Source of the DNA: Lactifluus volemus
Taxonomy: Eukaryota > Basidiomycota > Agaricomycetes > Russulales > Russulaceae
Assembly: GCA_022376515.1 (NCBI GenBank)
Contig: WTXI01000028.1
Location: forward strand, 306,386 to 370,385
Reading direction: 5' to 3'
DNA: 64,000 nucleotides
How positions within the stretch are numbered: the first letter of the stretch is position 1; the number at the start of each line of letters is the position of its first letter. The position numbers and the translations under genes are program-made. Below, one piece after another: positions 34,345-46,560 of the stretch. The notes under the pieces were generated by a model. That model worked only from the letters and a program-made list of their open reading frames with translations. It did no database searches and was not told where the DNA came from.

Positions 34345-36074
34345 CTAAAAGTCCCTTTCCCATTGCCCATGGTGGACAGTGACAGGGTGATCAGATAACC
34401 GACGTGCGACTATGAACGGCTCGATATCATGAGGCCCAGATCCAAATAACTCATACTCCCCGAGGTAAAGATTGTCCAGTGCAGGTAACACCTCCGTGAG
34501 CATTTCCTCACCGACTCCTTGAAGCGCCGACACAATCAGTGGCTGTAACCAGCGAGATATACGCAGGGTCTGTACAGCGGTGAATGGGCGGAAGAGTTCC
34601 AGCCATTGTGTATGGTCCATATCGGTTTGCCAAGTCGACTCCACATCGTCATAGACTCCTTCGATCTCGAGCATTTTGACGCCGGACAGAAGGAACGAAA
34701 ATTGGCTGCAGATTTGCTCCACGAACGAGACTTGCCAATCTAACCCTATGCACAATGTTCTCAAACTGAGAAACTCGCCTTCGGTGCGCCCTCCCATTGT
34801 TGAAAATTGCATCACGATCTGGCCTTTAGGGCTAAAGTACATGAACACTTCACTTGGTGACATGAACATCGATGCATGGCTGATGAACCGGGGGATTTGT
34901 CGGGTGTCCAAGTCGAGCTGACTAAAGAGTATTATACCGATATAGCCCACTCGAGGAGCATCGATTTGGGCCACGAGGTCCTCCAAGTACTCGCTGACAC
35001 CACAGAACTTGAACGAGGTGAGAGCAACGAGGACAGCGCGCGTCAGTGGGGGTGGACGTCGGGATCTTGGATCAGGACGAGAAGCCGGGGATTCGAAACC
35101 GATGTCAAGAGATTCGAGACTTGGTAAGGCGGTGATGCATGCAGCCATTGCCTCAGGTGAAATGTATCCACTATGTGGTGTCCGCAGAAGAGAGAGATCC
35201 ACAAGGCCATTGCAAGACAAAAGGAGTTTTGGTAATGTCGGAAATGGGATGTGGTCCAAAAAGAGTGATTGTAGGCGTGGAGCCGATCCGCCTAAGAACG
35301 TATTGGGAAGCGCTGGCATGGTCCCACTGGTTTGATCATGTATCGCAAGGTGAAGAGATTTCAGTGCTGGAGATTGCTCCTGCATCATTGCGACAAAAGG
35401 GTCCAGTGATAACCTTGTACCACGAAACCAAATCTGGCGTATCCGGTTGGGGTGCTCGAGTACAGCAACGATGTTATCGCAAGAATTCCCACGGGTGAAT
35501 ATAACAATAGGCAAGGGAGGCCAGACACCCAACCTTTCCTTCACTGGAGTACGATCTGTGCACAAAAGGCACAGATCGAGACGAAGTGGGGATCCGAACA
35601 CTATGAATCGCCATCTTCGGCATACGTGCCCTAGCGAGGTCCACCCCCTCTCCCGATCTAAATCGGGGAACAAATCCCATAGGCAGAATTCGAAGATATC
35701 TAGGAGGACATTATCTGGGAGCGCCTCAATTTTAACACATGGGGAAATATGGCCTGCATCACACGGTAAGTCAGCGTTGTCAGCGGAGCGCATGGCACAT
35801 ACCCCGGCCTCGAACCACGCTTGATCCCTTCCGATGACATACCATGCGCCTTCCTGTCTTGTGAATCTCAGAAGGCGCATATATCTGGATTGAAGAAGTG
35901 CCAGAGGGTGAACAATGTGTGATATCAGTGCTACTGGATCGGGAACTTGATTGTGGATCGCCGATGCCAGTGTGCTTTGGAGTACGCCTGCTTAGGGATT
36001 CGCGAGTGAAGATCAGGTGTTTGAAATAGAACTGGTGAAAGGGATTTTATTATAACGTACTTGTGAGAGCCCAT
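34345..36074 (-). CDS. F-box/LRR protein, copy E (three exons)
   Basis: Predicted F-box protein of about 535 aa, the most diverged intact member of the family. Exons: 36074-36061 (14-nt micro-exon), 35987-35803 and 35753-34345. Intron 2 is again 49 nt (GTATGT donor, GCTGAC branch site, GATGCAG acceptor). The F-box motif is LPDNVLLDIFEFCLWDL, followed by CRRWRFIVF, then LRR-like stretches (LQSLFLDHIPFPTLPKLLLS, LPSLESLDIGF). The open frame that starts MRLLRF crosses intron 2 and is not the true N-terminus; exon 2 is read in another frame, matching copies B and D. It lies 20 kb from the main array, in reverse orientation and without a TCD partner. Confidence 0.8.
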
Positions 36075-36177
36075 AAAAGAATGTGCTGAAAATGAAGAGA
36101 GGGAGCTGAAGGGTAGTTCAGAGGCTGTGCTCTAGCGACTCAGCGTGGAACGGTCACATGACGCAAAGATAGACACC

Positions 36178-36569
36178 CGCGGGAAAACCCCCCCGGGCCG
36201 GTAATTTACCGGTAAGTTACCCCCCTTTGGGACCCTGAGGTAACTTACCGGTAACTTACTGGTAGCTTTGATCACGTGATTGTTTCACGTGATTTTTTGT
36301 GTGCACTGGTCGAGAGTTCGAATCCCGCGATGTGTAATTGTCAAATGTTGGCTGCGTTGATTAGCAAATATGATAAACTTTTACTGGAATTAATTAATTG
36401 ACTGAATATTTTTCTAAGGGTGGTGCCAGGCAAAATGGCTGGCCCGGATCGGCCCCGGACAGTCTATCAACCATGATTTACATATTCACGTGACACACGT
36501 GACTTGGGTAAGTTACCTGTTAATTACCGGTGAAAAACCATTTCGGGGAAAACCCCCAGTTTTTCCCGC
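36178..36569. mobile_element. small inverted-repeat element with nested fragments
   Basis: GCGGGAAAA at the left and TTTTTCCCGC at the right are inverted, each followed inward by CCGGTAATT and GGTAA(C/G)TTACC blocks. In the middle is a 5'-truncated copy of the SINE-like segment (B box at 36315-36325) joined to a GGCC-rich arm ending GGACAGTCTA near 36463. No clear target duplication was found, so the boundaries are tentative. Confidence 0.5.
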
Positions 36570-37529
36570 AACACTAGCTCCGACTTGCTGGACAAGCGCT
36601 TGCAAAATCCAAGAACATGTCCTAATTCTTTATTTCTTGCCGGCGTTTGCCTTAGGCGACAGCATCCGAGTCAATCATATCATGTTACGCTATGAGACGA
36701 GTTAAATGTACAGGAATAGCATGGCAAGCCAATATGAATAGAAAGTGTTCAATATTCAACAGATGAATCATCAACGCCGGGTGTCAGTAGGAGCGGCAGG
36801 GGTTGTTGTCTCTTTCATCTACTGTACTTTTATTTGTCATTCTCTTCATTTCTGTATCGTGCAGGTGTCACAATTTTCGCTCGGGTGGGCAACGTTGGCG
36901 TGACGCAGCTGGGACAGCTCAACATTGTAGCAGGCACTGAGATGTCAGTGTTAGGTTGATCGAGTTGGAGGGGCGTTGGGCCGCATGAAGGGTGCCTCTG
37001 TCAGGTGAGGTGATGCTAGGTACGCCACCTCCACTCACCTTACTAACTTTTCTGAGTCGTCTTTTTCAGTTTCTACCTTTCCATTTCCTTCCTCCCCCTT
37101 CGTTCCCCTTCGTTCCTGTCGATGAGGGATGGCCTTACGTCATCCCTCGACACTGGAGGCATTGAGACGGAAATTGGTCACAGAACATACCTGTTAAGGC
37201 GAGAGGTGTGGCCTGAAGAGGTCACAAAACATTCCCATTAAGGTGAGCACACATGATTTTCATTGAATCGGAACAGTCATAAATGGCTGGTTAACATAAG
37301 ATTACTGGCTGGGACGATCCAAAAAGGCTCCACAGATGACCGGAAAGGAAAAAACATCACATGAAAGCTGATGTGAAACCTTGTGTACGGGCGTGATTAG
37401 TACGCCCGCTTGCACCTTGCACTTGCATGCAAGCAGGGTAACGTGTGTGAGACGGGCAGTTGCCGGTGTGAGAAGTGGGGGAGGCGAAGGACGGTTACCC
37501 TATTTCCTCGTCTCCTCTCACTACAAGGC
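36570..37529. other. upstream region of the DUF6535 gene
   Basis: No gene is recognised. A short imperfect duplication (GGTCACAGAACATACCTGTT and GGTCACAAAACATTCCCATT, near 37175 and 37218) lies within it. Confidence 0.4.
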
Positions 37530-40500
37530 ATGCCTACTCAGCCTCACACTCAAGCCAATGAAGATAGTAGGCACAACACATGCTTAACCATGTTTGATTC
37601 ATTACTCACAGATTTTACATTTTCAGGCATTGAGGACACCCCAACGACCGGAGCTGTGACAGACTTCACGGGCAGGTTGAATGCCTTGTTTTCCATGTAC
37701 AATGAACAAGCAGAAATCCAAGACCGAAAGATGGTGGAGAGATTGAAGGGTGAAGCGGATGGCATGCTCCACGCCGTGCGTTGACTCTTTCTCTTTGGTC
37801 AAGGGATGTCGATTGATATGGCAGTTGTAGAGTAGCCTCTTCTCAATCATAGTGTCAATATTACTCGGAATGTCATATCAAACATTCTCTCAAGCCGCCT
37901 CTCAGGTCAATCTCGCACAAATTTGCCATCTCAGCACCTGCCAGAAAAATCCTCTGATCCGCCTCCCGTCCGATTCCTCCGCTATCTGGGTAAATGCCCT
38001 CTGGTCCCTATGTTTGGTGATCAGTCTTTCTTGCTTCCTATTTGCATCGCTTTTACAACATTGGATACGCCGATACCTCCACATCGTCCAAATGCCGCGC
38101 AGTCCACAGCACCGTGTGCGGATCCGTGAGCTGATGACGCAGGGAATAGACAAGCACTATCTTCTATGGGTGGCCGCAGCCCTACCTTCGCTCTTTCATA
38201 TTGCGGTATTCTTGTTCCTGACAGGACTCCTCGTATCCCTTTCAAGCACCATGCCCGCCGCTTTCATGGTCATTTCCGCATGCGTTGGGGTCTGTGCGTT
38301 GCTATATCTGGCTTTCAGCCTCTCGCCCATCCTACATTACGACAGCCCCTTCTACACACCCTTGTCCTCGCTGATCTGGTCGACCATTGTGGGGATCCCC
38401 TGGCTGATACTCAATCTCATTTATCGTGTGACAGAAAGGTTAAATTTCATCGGTTATCGCACTAGACTTCGCGTCCTGGACTTGGCCCGAACATTCCACC
38501 ACCTCACGTTTATGGGAATGATGAAGGCGGTAGAAGACCTAGCCTCGACTCGCGTTTTGGAACTCGATACCCCTGCCCTTTTGAGGACTTTCTATTCTTT
38601 AGAAGGAGATCAAGATATGGAGAAGTTCCTTGTCGGCTTACCCGGATTCTATAGCTCCACTGAAGTGGAAAAGGACGCCCAAGCTTTAGAGCACCTCCAT
38701 AGCCACCAATTACCCAGCGCAATCGTAGCATTCATGGACCGATCCTGGTCATCGAATGTACTTTCTGAAGACGACAAACGGAGACGGATCAAGATTTGCT
38801 TGGATGTCATGAATATGGACCCTTTATTTCTTCAATGCACTTTTCGGCAGACACTCATGTCCACGGGGTCCAGTCTTTTCAAATGCGCTGACTTTGTCAT
38901 TGGTGCAGAATCGCACTATGGAAATCCGGACCTGTGGACCAGGCACTACGCACAATGCATAGTCGCAGTCGCCATCAGCCGCGTACAAGAATTCAGTGGC
39001 AGTTGGAAAGATATTGCACAGCGTCAACAGGACTCTTTTCACGTTCCCTTGAAACAGGCTTCCTGGAATGCCGACAGCATGAAGCTAATTAACTTTATCT
39101 GGATTGCCCGGATTTTGAAGGCGTCATACCTCACTAGTAGCGACCAATTCGAACCTGACAGGATCTGGCATAACGTTCTGAGCGAGACCCTCAAGTTCAA
39201 TGCGAGTGGTACTTCATCCGAACTTTGGGAGCATTTCTGCAATTTATGGAATAGCCTTGTGGCCGTCACGAAAGATTCACCAGGATATCTGATGGCAAGA
39301 TCAAATGCCGGAAGCTTTCTCTCCCTCATTAGTGCTACCCACCCTCTTTTTCATCCTGGTGCTGCCCTCACAGTCGCAGCACCGTATAGTCAGTGCCACA
39401 TTGACGCACATCAACTGCCCACTTCGCATCTCGTTGAGAAAGTATCAGACACAGAGGCGACGCAGCCAAGGCCTAGTCATGAGGATACTCTTCAAAGCCG
39501 TGGATTCTTATCCCAAATCCTTACTGGTACCATTGGACCCCATCAGCCTTCGCGTCCAACGATGTTGGGGGAGAGGGTACACCAGGGGTTATTATCTGAT
39601 GATGGCCGCCCTGCTATTTCTCATGCCATTGAACCAGGTATCCCGGGGCCTGACGCACATGCTCGACGTCCTCCGATCACTGGATCATCGGTACTACCAG
39701 CTGCCCCGCATGATGAACCCCAGGAACACACCCACAACTCAGAGGAGCCGGTCCAAGTTCTTACAGACTGCGTCTCTGAGCAGCCATCCGTCCCAATCCA
39801 GAAGTCACCTTTGATCGGTTTGTCTCCTGCTCTCCGCGAGATAAAGCAACGGTTAGAACAATTCGCCGAAGGCAAACTCCAGAGGCTCTCTCACTTGGAT
39901 CAGGTACGCGACCTCCTCATAGTCTAAACTGAGGCTCGCGCATTCATATCTCGCATCTCCCAGAGGGAGCCATCAAGCGTCATTTCGCTTCGCCGCATCG
40001 GCGTGCGTGTACTCATGTCCTGCGCTTCCTTCTCCTCTGGAGATTTCGCTTCTCCTATCGGCTATTTAGGCCCTCCGGAAACCACACTATATTATCCTAC
40101 CGGCAATCCTCAAAGAGATAGGATTATCGCCTTTACTGTCGCCATGGACTGCTTAGATGATCTCGAGGCCCATATTCGCGGAAACGACACTAGGTTGGCG
40201 AGCAAGCTTTCCGAGCTGGCACAAGCACTCAGTGACTTAGGTCTGCACACGCATGCTTTGGCCATCTCCGGTTTCGCGTCAGAGGTCATCGAGAGTCTCA
40301 CTTCCGACAACTCTCGTCTTGATCTCGCATCGATTTCGATTCTATCTTTGCGGGCCAACATTTTGTGCGACCTCAAGCGGAACGACGAATCCATAGATAC
40401 GGTGGAGGAGGCAGTCATGTTCTGCAAGGAACATAGGGACTCTCTAAACGGCTCCATCCCCGAAGTCGCCTATGCCTTGCTCAACTTCGCCCTATTACTT

Positions 40501-41541
40501 TGCTCGTTTGGGCTCAAGGACGAAGGTGCAGCTGTGGCGTTCGAACTGCAAGGCGAAGTGGATGGTAATCGTAATTCGCGGCCGGACATGAAACATATTT
40601 CCGCACTCTGCGGACTTTGCCTGTCAATCACGCGCATCGGAGCTGACGATGAGCTAGCCTTGTCCACAATTGAAGAGTCAATCAAACTAACTCGCGGGTC
40701 GTCGGATGCGGACTGGCAGACCACTTTGGCCAGCGCACTCCTTATCAAGTCGAAGATACTGTCTTCAATGGGGCAGGATGAAGCTGCGTGTCATATCAGT
40801 GCTGAAGCCATCACACTCCTTCGCACTCTCCGTATCGAACGGCCCCTGTTTTCTCTCTTCCTTGCGGATGCCCTTGACACGCATGCCCACTATCTCTTAG
40901 AAGCGAATCGCAAGGGCGAAGCGTTCTTGACTTCACAAGACGCAGTCGATCTCTGGCAGACCCTGAGAATATCCGCTCCTGGTCCAATCCTGCGGCGTTT
41001 GGCCTGGGCTCTTTTCCACCTGGCGAAGTTCCGCCAAAAGGATGCCGACGGGGTCGTGCTCAATAAAGAACTCGAAGTTGCCGAAACTGCCGTCGCCATT
41101 TTCCGCGAGGTATCTCCCCTTGATGCCCCTGGCCTCGGCAATGCACTCTATCTGTATGCGGATCGCATGCTCGAACTCAATAAAAATCAAGAAGCAGCTA
41201 CTTATGTCGAAGAGTCAGTTCAGCACTTCCGAGAAGCATGTTCCGATGAACTCGGGAAGGAAAAATACGGACTTGATCTTATATTTTCGCTCTCGATGGC
41301 GTCGGCCTGTCTTGCCCGTACAGAACGGGCAGACGATGCGTTTTATTACGCAAAGCAAGCTGTTCAAGTGCAACATGAGCGAACGGGTGCAACAGAATCA
41401 TATTACAGGGCTCACCTTGGCAAGTTGCTGATGGACGTTGTATTCCGGGCCATGGAGATGAATAAGCACAAAATGGCTCTTCCTTGGCTCCAGGAGTTGG
41501 CGAGCCTTGGCGGCCGAGGAGTCATGCCCTACGAGAAATGA
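37530..41541 (+). CDS. DUF6535 membrane protein fused to TPR domain
   Basis: Three exons (37530-37775, 37831-39903, 39964-41541) join in frame to about 1298 aa. The N-terminal half is a DUF6535 domain, a family of unknown function expanded in agaricomycetes. It contains YNEQAEIQDRKMVERLKGEADGML, a first hydrophobic segment created by splicing (SLFSIIVSILLGMSYQTF), IWVNALWSLCLVISLSC, and HWIRRYLHIVQ followed by further membrane helices. A linker of low complexity leads to a C-terminal TPR array (LASKLSELAQALSDLGLHTH, VAYALLNFALLLCSFGLKDE, LADALDTHAHYLLEANRKGE, LGNALYLYADRMLELNKNQE). The intron at 39904-39963 (GTACGC to CTCCCAG) joins the two parts, which otherwise look like two genes. The final residues PYEK and the stop come from the transposon starting at 41527. 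The first exon may extend further upstream. Confidence 0.8.
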
Positions 41542-44133
41542 CTTACAGTAAATTAGTCGCAATTGATATGAATTAGGTAAATTGATAACGGTTGATATAG
41601 ATTACATAGATTATGGAATTTGAATATCATTCAATCCTATTCAATCTCTAGCTGAATTCCGTTGAATAAGATCTAATGCAACTGATTGGAATCTAATAAG
41701 ATATCGCGTGCTGTTTTTCCAGTTTATTGAACACGCAAAAAGTCTGCATCGAGTACTCACTGACCCATGCATTGTCCGGTCACATGGCCGACTACAGCCC
41801 TATATTACTATTTGCAATTGTTTGTCGCGTCGACTTGTGTTGCGCTGCGCTGATTCGGACGCATACAGTACATTTCTTCCTCTTCCTCTCCTTCTCAAAG
41901 TGTCCCCTCAATATTTTCTCTGCTTCTCCTATACTCTCCACAGATATTTGTGAGTCACTTCATTCCTGCCTTCTTCACACCAGCATCATTTGGGTCTTTT
42001 TTTGGGCTGCAACTCCGATAGGCTGCAACATGCAAACTCCATGCTTGACTCCCATTGCTCCCCAATTATGCCTCCCACTCTTTTAGAATGCCACTCCTCC
42101 TTACCACCACCACGACATTACTCACTGCCACTGTTGTTGTCTCCTGTCTCCCCTCTGGCCCTCCCATCTGCTGCTGTCACGAAGAGGTCCTCACCAGAAC
42201 AACCACGGTTCACTGCAAGCTGAAGCAGTCGCCTTCATATGGGTGTTTCTCAAGGTATTTGGTGCACTGGGATAAAATAGCTCGTGCCAGGGCATCACAT
42301 GGTGCAAGCCAAAGGTGAGTCCACTTTCTCTCTGCTGTCTCATTGATCCCGTTTTTTTCAATGTTCACCCTCCCAGCCCAGCAAAAAGTTGTCAATGGAT
42401 ATTACGAGCCTGCAGTGGCACACTGTATCTACTGAGCCGCCAACTTCGACAGCCTCCTCTCAACCTCAGCATCTCCGTGCCAACCCCCCTCCCTCCGGCC
42501 GCTGCCACTGCCGCCCCGATACCCCCGCCTATTCCCCCCGATACCACCGGTTACTGTGACTCACAGTGCGAGAAAATGCCAGACACGATCAATCCAGAGC
42601 ATAGGGCAACGCGTAGAGTGAAACGAGAACATCGAATGAGAGCCGCGGACACGTCGGATCGCTGTCGGGGCGCCAGACCCCCTCATCCCGATTACCATAT
42701 CTGTTTTGCTCTCCGGAGCCTCACTCAGCTATGACAAGCTCACTGCTTTTTTTTTTCTCTTTACATATTTATTTTAATTTTTTTCCATCTCGTTCTTGTG
42801 GCTATCATCGTCTTCACCATCGGTTCGATCAGGGCTGATCACGCTTATGCACGGTTGGTATTCTGCCTCAAGCACGGTGCTTACTTGCACCTCGTGGTTG
42901 GATTTCCGATCACGTTTGCCATGACCTGAATGGGTTTGGAAACTCACTCCAATGAGCAACACTCCTTGACACGTCTGCCAGCCCACTTCTTGTGCCAACA
43001 CGCTGCAAGTGCTGTATTCTCTTTATTGGTTGGTCACTATGTCCGCCACATTTTCGATCGAACAATTCACCATCTCCCATTTGCACGAGTGCGTCCCCTC
43101 CCCCGGATGTATATAAATGCCTGACCGATGGGCTCCTTGAGTTTTCTAGACCAACACAAGTGTAATCACCCTTTTCCAACCCCATTCTCATCTGTTTTCA
43201 TGGCTGGCAATCAGGAACGACGTGCTTTCCTGGACAACTCAGGATCCCTGTCGTCATAGCCAGTTATTTTAGCCTGTGGGGGCGTCGTCTACTGATTCCA
43301 AGTGTGTATGAGCAGCATCGCACAGCTCCGATGGTACACACACGACTTTCCCAGACCGAATCCAATGCACAGGGCCAGAGCACCATCACTGTTTGGCATG
43401 CGATCCGCGCGAACAAAGAGGATTGGGTAGCCAAACTGGAATGGGCACCTGGTGGTGGTCTGGGTCACGCTGTCATGGGCCTGTGCGTTTCAGTCTTTCT
43501 CTATTGTTTTTCTTGCCTTACCCTTTATCTCGAGAGCATTTAACAGCTTTCAATACAGATAGATCACCAAACCCAAACCCAAAAACAAAAACAAAAACAA
43601 TGACGACGATGACCTCACCATCGCTGCCGCAGCCCTGTGGAGAATCCCACTGTGGCTCCATCCCACGTCTGCCCCCATCTTGCACAGCATCAAATCCAAG
43701 CCCATGCTGTTGCGAGCTCGATGTAGAGGACTCGGAGCTCCCACGCCCACACCCAGAGCAGATGATGGGGACAAAGACGATGATGTGGAGGTGGTGGGTT
43801 GTTGACTGCGGTAGTTGGGTTTGCAGACACAGTGAGCATCAAGGACGACTTGGATTGCTTGATGCGTGGTCGGACCGATTAGGATCGAGGTAGAATAGAG
43901 CTGTAACCATAAATATAAAAATAAATAAATGGAGATTATTATTATAATTCAATTCGTTCTGATTCAATCGCATTTGATCCGATCCAATCTAATATTCAAT
44001 TGGATTCAGAAAACTGAAATTGTCTTCAATTTTCAATTGAATCAAATCTCATATATGGCCCTTTTTTGAAAACAATTGAATCATCGAATTTACTTAAATT
44101 TACTTCAATTTACTGTAAGTCATTTCTCGTTGG
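41527..44133. mobile_element. non-autonomous TIR element inserted in the DUF6535-TPR gene end
   Basis: The inverted termini contain ACGAGAAATGACTTACAG (left at 41531, right complement ending near 44130), followed by AT-rich TTGAT/ATCAA arms. The flanking direct repeat is GAGTCATG (41519-41526 and 44134-44141), 7 or 8 bp depending on how the end is cut, which fits hAT-type insertion. No transposase is visible. Past the right copy of the duplication, the host frame resumes as GELSLPGQ and a stop, so the original C-terminus is still readable. The interior contains promoter-like and exon-like DNA. Confidence 0.85.
43112..43500 (+). pseudogene. captured gene 5' end inside the 41.5-kb element
   Basis: A TATATAAA box (43110-43117) lies 83 bp before ATG at 43200, which opens MAGNQERRAFLDNSGSLSS and stops. 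A second open segment, from about 43331, reads ESNAQGQSTITVWHAIRANK and then DWVAKLEWAPGGGLGHAVMG, resembling the start of DUF6593-type agaricomycete proteins. That match is from memory and weak. It appears to be a promoter plus broken 5' exons carried by the transposon. Confidence 0.4.
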
Positions 44134-44481
44134 GAGTCATGGGTGAGTTATCTCTGCCAGGCCAGTAATGCCGGATGATAGAATGATAAAATTGCAGCAG
44201 AAATGGAACCTATGGTGCGTCAAAGCGGTGGCAAGCCTCAGCCTCAAGCACTGGAATTCAAGGAGATCAATGTAAGGTAGACTCAGTGGCTGGGCTTGAA
44301 ACTCATTGTCTTCAACTGTGTGCCTGCCCTCAACAACCTTGGCTTGATTTGGACAACTCACTTTCAACTCATACCAACATTGCACATGTGACCCTGACTT
44401 GTTCCAATTGCTTTAACATCATCCGACATCAACACCCTTCAGCCAATCCAAACTCACCAAGCAATGCCTCAAACCCACTCA

Positions 44482-46450
44482 CATCAGCAATTGTCTGTGT
44501 TGCTTAATGGTACTTAGTGGTCTTAATAGTCTTAAATTTACCTTTTTTGCTTAATTTTGCTTGATGAAAATTATGTTTAAGCACAATTAAGCAACTTAAG
44601 CAGGCTCAACATGCTCAGCACAATTAAGACTGGCATTAAGCATGCTCAGTATGCTCAGCACAATTAAGACTGACATTAAGCACACTCAAAATATTTAAGC
44701 AATTAATGAAAATTTAAGGGGCTTTTAATTGTGCTAAGCAAAAAAAACAGAATTTACATAATTTAACTAATCTGTCTGAAAAAGTTTTCAAGTCGTGATT
44801 CATGAAAATTTCGCTAAGTCGCGACAATGCACAAATCACGTGCACATTTTTTCTTGTTGGCACGATGTTGATGTGCCTCATTTTCAACACTCCCTCCCTC
44901 AGGCTCTCGTTGCCTCAGCATCGTCGACTCATCGTCACTTTCGTCACCTGTGTTGCCTCTTCTGCGTTCTGTTGCCAAATGTCTCATCCTCTGGAACCCC
45001 GCTCCTGTTGCCATCGCTGCAACAGCAGCAGCGCGTTCCCCATGCCGCCACAACGCCGTTGTCTATAAGCACGGCCTGGGTGCGTCGCGATTTTTTTTTC
45101 TTTTCACTTCTAACACTAACTTTTTTTCTAATTCCTCATATTCCTCACATCCACTCACCCCAACACCTTGTAACGCTGCCCACCCCACCCCAACGCACTC
45201 TGACGACGCTTCCTCTCCCACCTCTTCCTCCGCCCTCTGCTTTCTCCGCCTCTGTCTCTGCCTCCTATGCCTCCACCACCACTGCCGCCTCTGTCTCTGC
45301 CTCTTATGCCTCCACCACCACTGCCACCTCCGCCTCCGCTGCCTCCCTACCTTCACCACCACCACCACCTCCGTGTATGCCACCTCCGCTTCTTGCGCCT
45401 CCTCCCCCGCTTTCGCTTCCTCCTCCTGCGCTTCCTCCCAGACTACCTCCAACATTCCCCACTCCCAAATCGCGTTTTCCGCACCCATGCTCATGCTCGC
45501 CTTCTCGCTCACATTGACGTTCTTCATCACCCAGAGCGATGAGTCACAGGTGTGCCCAAAGGGCTGTTTTACCTTGTATGTTTGACTTCTTTCAGCGTGA
45601 TCGTGCCGCACATTGCGGCTATGCGTCCAGAACAAGTGTCCCAGGCAGTCAAGCCTTACATTTCGCAGTTGATCGACCTCGCCTTGGACAAGCGGGAGAC
45701 GGCCAGACTCATCGTGGACCAACTCATACCCGTGCTGCCGACTGCCTGCTGGCAACTTCGATATACCCACCATCGTTGCGCAGATCACTGCGGAGGTGCG
45801 ACGCGTCGCCTGGCCGTGCGCGATCGTTTGCTGGATAGTAAGTTTGGTCATGGTTACTGATGGAGTCAATGTGCTTTCAGTGCGCTCACAGTGCGCTCAT
45901 GCACCACTCGCAAGGTGAGTCAAATAGCCTCCCTTTTTCTCCCTTTTCCTGATATCTTTTCTCTCCACTCACCCTCCCAACCCAGAAGCAAACACACAAC
46001 CAGTGACGTTCACTGCCACCACCTCCGCTTCCTCTCCATGGCCCTGTGGCTCCCACCCCTCCTGCCACTGTCACATCAAGGCCCATGGCACCTTAGTGGT
46101 GCTGGCATCAATGGCAGTGGGGTGTCTTTCAGTATCACAATGCATTGATAGTCATTCATGTTGTAGTTTAGTTGTCTCTTAAATATACTTATGTGATGCC
46201 TAAAGTATTGTGTGATTGAAAATAATTTGAAAGCCATCTGGAACTGTTTAGTACTTTAGTTGTGCTTAAGTTGTGCTGAAAGATGTTCAAGTTGCTTAAT
46301 TGTGCTTAATTAAGCACAATTAAGCAGAATGGTGCTTAATTAAGCACCGGGGTGGCGTTAACCTGCTTAATCGTTTTGTGCTTAATTTGTGCTTAACGTG
46401 CTTAATAAGCACGTTAAGCACACATTAAGCAACATGGACAATTGCTGATG
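44482..46450. mobile_element. TTAAGCA-rich CATCAG-ended element (first copy)
   Basis: The termini CATCAGCAATTGTC and the complement of the same 14 bases (ending GACAATTGCTGATG at 46450) are inverted, both followed inward by GTTGCTTAATG. Dense TTAAGCA/TGCTTAA repeats fill about 44500-44720 and 46260-46435. A core segment near 44800 (CATGAAAATTTCGCTAAGTC) is shared, in reverse, with the element at 54584. The middle is CT-rich low-complexity DNA plus one gene-like segment. No transposase and no clear target duplication were found. Confidence 0.75.
45600..45842 (+). pseudogene. unidentified gene fragment in the TTAAGCA element
   Basis: The reading VIVPHIAAMRPEQVSQAVKP, then YISQLIDLALDKRETARLIV and DQLIPVLPTACWQ looks like a helical repeat (HEAT-like) exon. 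A one-base shift near 45757 is needed to continue as FDIPTIVAQITAEVRRVAWP. I cannot name the source gene. Its position inside the element suggests capture. Confidence 0.4.
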
Positions 46451-46474
46451 CATCTGTACATACCAGGTATTGCC

Positions 46475-46560
46475 TAGACTGTCTGGGGGCCGGTCCGGGC
46501 CAGGGCCACCCCCATTTTGCCTGGCCCTGGCCCTGGCCCGACCCGGCCCTGCCTACAAAA
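46475..46560 (+). mobile_element. hAT terminal arm (TAGACTGTC, GGCC-rich)
   Basis: TAGACTGTCTGGGGGCCGG onward matches the inverted right arm of the element at 26919-28363 almost base for base for about 60 bp, including CCACCCCCATTTTGCC. It lies 280 bp beyond the 3' end of the hAT transposase gene on the - strand and is probably the terminal repeat of that transposon. The opposite end was not found. Confidence 0.75.

Noticed and set aside
35803..35880. MRLLRF start for F-box copy E
   Set aside because: That frame depends on reading through a well-formed 49-nt intron; the paralogues show exon 2 is read in another frame from an upstream micro-exon.
44795..45870. Proline-rich ORFs around 45.2 kb
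   Set aside because: CT-rich low-complexity filler between TIR arms; no domain, and open in several frames.
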